Below are positions 61,026-64,000 of a stretch of 64,000 nt of DNA, in pieces. Origin of the DNA: Diadema setosum. Lineage: Eukaryota > Echinodermata > Echinoidea > Diadematoida > Diadematidae. The position numbers were made by a program, and so were the translations under genes. The first letter of the stretch is position 1. The number at the start of each line of letters is the position of its first letter. The notes below the pieces were generated by a model. It saw only the letters and a list, made by a program, of their open reading frames with translations, was not told the DNA's origin and did no database searches. The stretch spans positions 9,729,453 to 9,793,452 of the forward strand of contig NC_092701.1 of assembly GCF_964275005.1 (NCBI RefSeq). The letters run 5' to 3'.

Positions 61026-61895
61026 ATTCGTTTACGCGATAACTTGAGTAATATTGACTGGAATTTTACCAAACTTGGTCCAAGTATAAAGTATGATGAG
61101 ACAATTAATTGATTAGATTTTGGGTGAAATCGGCCAAAGGTCAAAGGTCAAAGGTCAAGGTCAAATCATTAAATTGTATCTGTTTACACGATAACTCAAG
61201 ACTGGATTCAGCAAATTTCACCAAAATTTGTCTGAGGATGATGTATGATGGGACAATTACTTGTTACAATTACTTATTAGTTTTTGAGTGAAATTGGACG
61301 GAGGTCAAAGGTCAAAGATCAAGGTCAAATCCTAAAATTTATCTGTTTACGTGATAACTCAAAACTGGATGAAGCAGCTTTCACCAAACTTGGTCCAAGG
61401 ATGATGTATGATGGGGCAATTAGTTGAGAAGATTTTAGTGACATTGGCAAGAGGTCAAAGGTCATAAGGTCAAGGTCAAATGCTAAAAACGTTGCTATTT
61501 CCCCCATATCCATGCAATGCCCGAAGGTATTATCTTGAAACTTAGTGTAGACATGTACTACTGCATAAAGATTCTCCAGAGAGAGTTTCATGTCATAAGG
61601 TCAAAGGTCAAAAGGTCAAAGGTTAGGTGAATATGTTACAATTTCACTTTTCTTGCAAATGGTTCAATGTACATGGAACTTGGTACATACACATGTACTG
61701 ACTGGCAGGGATTTTCTAGGGAATGTAGGGGTCATGGGTCACTAGTCAGGGGGTCAAGGGTCAAGGTCAACTCCTCAAAATTTTACTATTTCCCTCATAT
61801 ACTACTAAAACTTGATATATACATGTATTCCCTAATGGAGATTCTCTGAGAAATTTCCAGCCAGAAGGTCAAAGGTCAAAGGTCAGGTTTAAATG

Positions 61896-61897
<2 letters not shown>

Positions 61898-61926
<29 letters not shown>
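61898..61926. repeat. (TA)n microsatellite
   Basis: Short TA run in family S. Confidence 0.9.
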
Positions 61927-61930
<4 letters not shown>

Positions 61931-62471
61931 CTGTAATTACACTCTTTCTTCATAACTTGAAAATTAGTCAATGCATAAACTTACAAAAGGGCAGGTCAGA
62001 AGTCAAGTAAAAATTCTCAATCCCCCAAATACAGGTACCTGCACTCTTAGACAATTATAGCAAATCTAGTTCAAGGAAAGTGAACATTCAAGATATTTCT
62101 GACAAACCTGTCATTTCAATATTTTGTTAGTTTTGTGAAACTGTCATAACACATTGTGAAGACATTGTACCATACACCTATTGGGAGAATCATGCATTAT
62201 GGCGGAGGCATCAGTCGCCATAGCGACATTTCTAGTTTCGTTCTGTTTACACTTGCTTGCGTGGCACCGCAATTGCGGTGCTAACCCTACTATTTTGCAC
62301 CGCCAGATAGCACGGGATTATCGGTGGGGCCAGCCCACTTTCGCAAAAACAAGGGTAAACAGAAAGTGGGCTAAGGAAAGTCCGGTACCAACGGCGGGGC
62401 TATTAAAGCCTCCCCCCCCCCCAGCCCCACCGTTTGTACGGGACTAAGCAAAAATTTGCAAGTGTAAAAAG

Positions 62472-62786
62472 CCCTTATGTGCAGTTAACGATGGCCCACT
62501 GAGTTCGGTGCGATGGGACCATAGAGCTGAATCCAACTCTATGGATGGGACCCATCTCGAATGTGTTCATGTGATTTTTGCTCGTTGTCGGCGCATCACG
62601 TCTGCGTCGGCTGTTGGATTAATAATCTTCAACCATGAAGCTCATGCTTCAACTAACTGTTTTGTACATGTCATGTCGTGCTGCAGTTCGCCAGATTGTC
62701 CCTGAATGCCACACGGGTCGTTGATGGTCATAGCATGGGCGTCACGGGTGTGTGTGTGTGGGGGGGGGGGTGCGTTGGGTGCAAAC
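62472..62786. other. Unassigned sequence
   Basis: No gene. Near 62740 begins a repeat (GGGCGTCACGGG, G-run, GTGCGTTGGGTGC) related to 60350-60390 in reverse. It is split by the next element. Confidence 0.5.
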
Positions 62787-63927
62787 CATAGAGATATATA
62801 CTAAGAACACTAGAGGGCGGACTCCGTAAAATCCCTGTGACCGATAGAAGGAGGCGTTCGCCATCTTGGTCGGGGCAAATTTCGACTAGCGACCGTGCCG
62901 ATAACGTATAGCGCTAGCGAGCATGCAGGGAGATTCAATAAAAAAAAAAGAAAACGAAAAGAAAAGGTCTTGCAAAATTCGTCAGGAGGCACTCCGCCCT
63001 CCCTCAGCCATTCTCGGTAGTGCTACTAGACAGCTAATACAGTACATAATTATACGCAAGGTCGGCGGAACGGGGGGGGGGGGGGGCGGGGGTGGCATTT
63101 TTCAAAAAAAAATCCCCTCTTTAAGTTTAAAAAGTGCTCTTTTCTAAGTGCCCTATTTGGCACTTGAGCCCCAGCCCCCCCCCCCCCAAAAAAAAAAAAT
63201 CCTTCCTCCACCCTTTCCTATACCAGCAGTTAATTTTGTTATGGTGATAGTGTGAGAAAAGCTCAGAATACGTAATATAATTATATATGCCTGGTGACAC
63301 GACATATTACGCTCCGGCATTGCTATCTTTCTGAAAATAGAGTTAGCATCATGGGTCTGATTGGGCTTTTGGTTCAGGGCAGGATGAGGATTAGGATTAG
63401 GGTTAGGTGTTATGGTTTGGGCTAGGGTTTATGTAAGCTTCAATATTATCATTTCGAGCTGGAGCATAATTAATGTAATTGAGGTAGTTATTATATCACA
63501 AGGGGCACCCGGCTGTCTGGAGATCAAGAGAACCCTTTGTAGTGCATGGACCATGGTCGTTTTGGTCGGCTTGAAAGTATTACCTCGTGGAGAATAAGGT
63601 AACATTTTGTTTAATTTTCATTTTCTTTACCACTCATAGTAAGAGATTGCTAGCAACTTAAATTTTTGTGCTGTTTCCTTCTCTCATCTCCGACCCCCTC
63701 ATCTTCTTACTGAAAGACAAGTAGGGCCTAGATGCAATACGTGTTTGAACGCTTGTGTATACGTGTTCACGTGTCCACCACTACTGCGCGGCCCGGACGC
63801 GATATTTTTTTTTTTTTTTTTTGCCCGGACAAAGATGGCGCGCGGCCTCTTCAACTCGGCACACGAGCACTGCGTACGTGCCACACGCAGTCCGCGCTCT
63901 AGTATATTATTAGTATATATCTCTATG
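62787..63927. mobile_element. hAT-like non-autonomous element (family L)
   Basis: The ends CATAGAGATATATACTAA and near-inverse are flanked by a perfect 8-bp duplication GTGCAAAC (62779-62786, 63928-63935). An 8-bp target is the hallmark of hAT elements. The inverted match extends further in (ACTAGAG, GCGGACT). The 1.14-kb interior includes G- and C-runs and GGTTAGGGTTAG near 63400 but no transposase. Confidence 0.85.
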
Positions 63928-64000
63928 GTGCAAACGCACCCCCCCCCCCCTTCAGACCCCCCCCCAAAAAAAAAAAAAAAATCAAAAAAAAAATCAACAC

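Larger units (their letters stand above)
60906..62211 (+). mobile_element. Family S element with AGGTCA clusters
   Basis: The 11-bp ends ATGCCTCCGCC and inverse enclose 1.3 kb inserted in family R. After a hairpin-forming CGAAGTGGTGCCGG and (CCGT)n/(CGTA)n stretch come three units of about 155 bp with TAACTC, TTTCACCAAA(A/C)TTGG, GATGATGTATGATG and runs of AGGTCA. Further AGGTCA clusters follow to about 61887, then a TA tract. No protein-coding frame. Confidence 0.8.
60594..62471 (+). mobile_element. Family R element, copy 2, with an insertion
   Basis: The ends GCCCTTTTTACACTTG and inverse CAAGTGTAAAAAG are present. Outer parts (60594-60900 and 62215-62471) match 46697-47201, including CCCGTACT words, ATGAATATTCATGATTACGC and GCACCGCAATTGCGGTGC. 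The centre is displaced by family S. The outermost bases are mutated, so the target duplication cannot be read. Confidence 0.75.

Noticed and set aside
63380-63430. TTAGGG-like words suggesting an interstitial telomere
   Set aside because: Only two or three degenerate GGTTAGGGTTAG units inside a hAT-like element.

Overview
The window looks like a non-coding, transposon-rich stretch of a marine invertebrate deuterostome genome, most likely an echinoderm and possibly a sea urchin. The reasons are two spliced genes for small secreted C-type lectins of the echinoidin type, CR1/L2-like and Tx1-like LINEs, many short inverted-repeat elements, abundant TA, CA and homopolymer tracts, and a scaffold gap of exactly 100 Ns. 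The organism is an inference; no species marker is visible.

Host genes. Only two host genes can be supported, both on the + strand and built alike: TATA box, short non-coding first exon, a coding exon with signal peptide plus the first half of a C-type lectin domain (CTLD), and a last exon with the sugar-binding half. Lectin 1 spans about 4600-17034 and gives a complete 162-residue galactose-type (QPD) lectin, with its last intron swollen to 10.3 kb by insertions. Lectin 2 spans about 20354-23621 with a compact 2-kb intron; its last exon carries a 1-base frameshift that replaces the sugar-binding half. Their promoters and upstream 1.6 kb are duplicates. Fragments of lectin 3' flank recur at 53.1 and 58.8 kb.

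Mobile elements. One Tx1/L1-like LINE (32.9-37.1 kb, with target-site duplication) and four CR1/L2-like LINE pieces (14.1-15.6, 38.0-40.6, 42.0-42.4 and 42.6-46.3 kb) are present. The four CR1/L2-like copies share a 3'-UTR stem-loop whose stems differ in sequence but keep pairing around a conserved loop, which is the most interesting signal found. Non-autonomous DNA elements fall into a TTAA-flanked group, a TAA/TTA-flanked group with arrays of short words near the ends, a hAT-like element with a perfect 8-bp duplication, and several unassigned inverted-repeat families.

Layout. 1-6.5 kb: inverted-repeat elements and the lectin 1 promoter and exons. 6.5-16.8 kb: its giant intron, packed with elements. 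16.8-23.6 kb: end of lectin 1, then lectin 2. 24-27.5 kb: microsatellites and the gap. 27.7-31.5 kb: a segment duplicated again at 49.6-52.2 kb, where two elements are present in one copy and missing from the other. 33-47 kb: LINEs nested in older repeats. 47-64 kb: DNA elements, two arrays of a roughly 170-bp unit rich in GAGCGAGC, and an element loaded with AGGTCA half-sites. No LTR retroelement, retrovirus, Polinton, CRISPR array or clear tRNA/rRNA gene was seen. Much of the window can be read as a stratigraphy of insertions around a small duplicated immune-type lectin locus.
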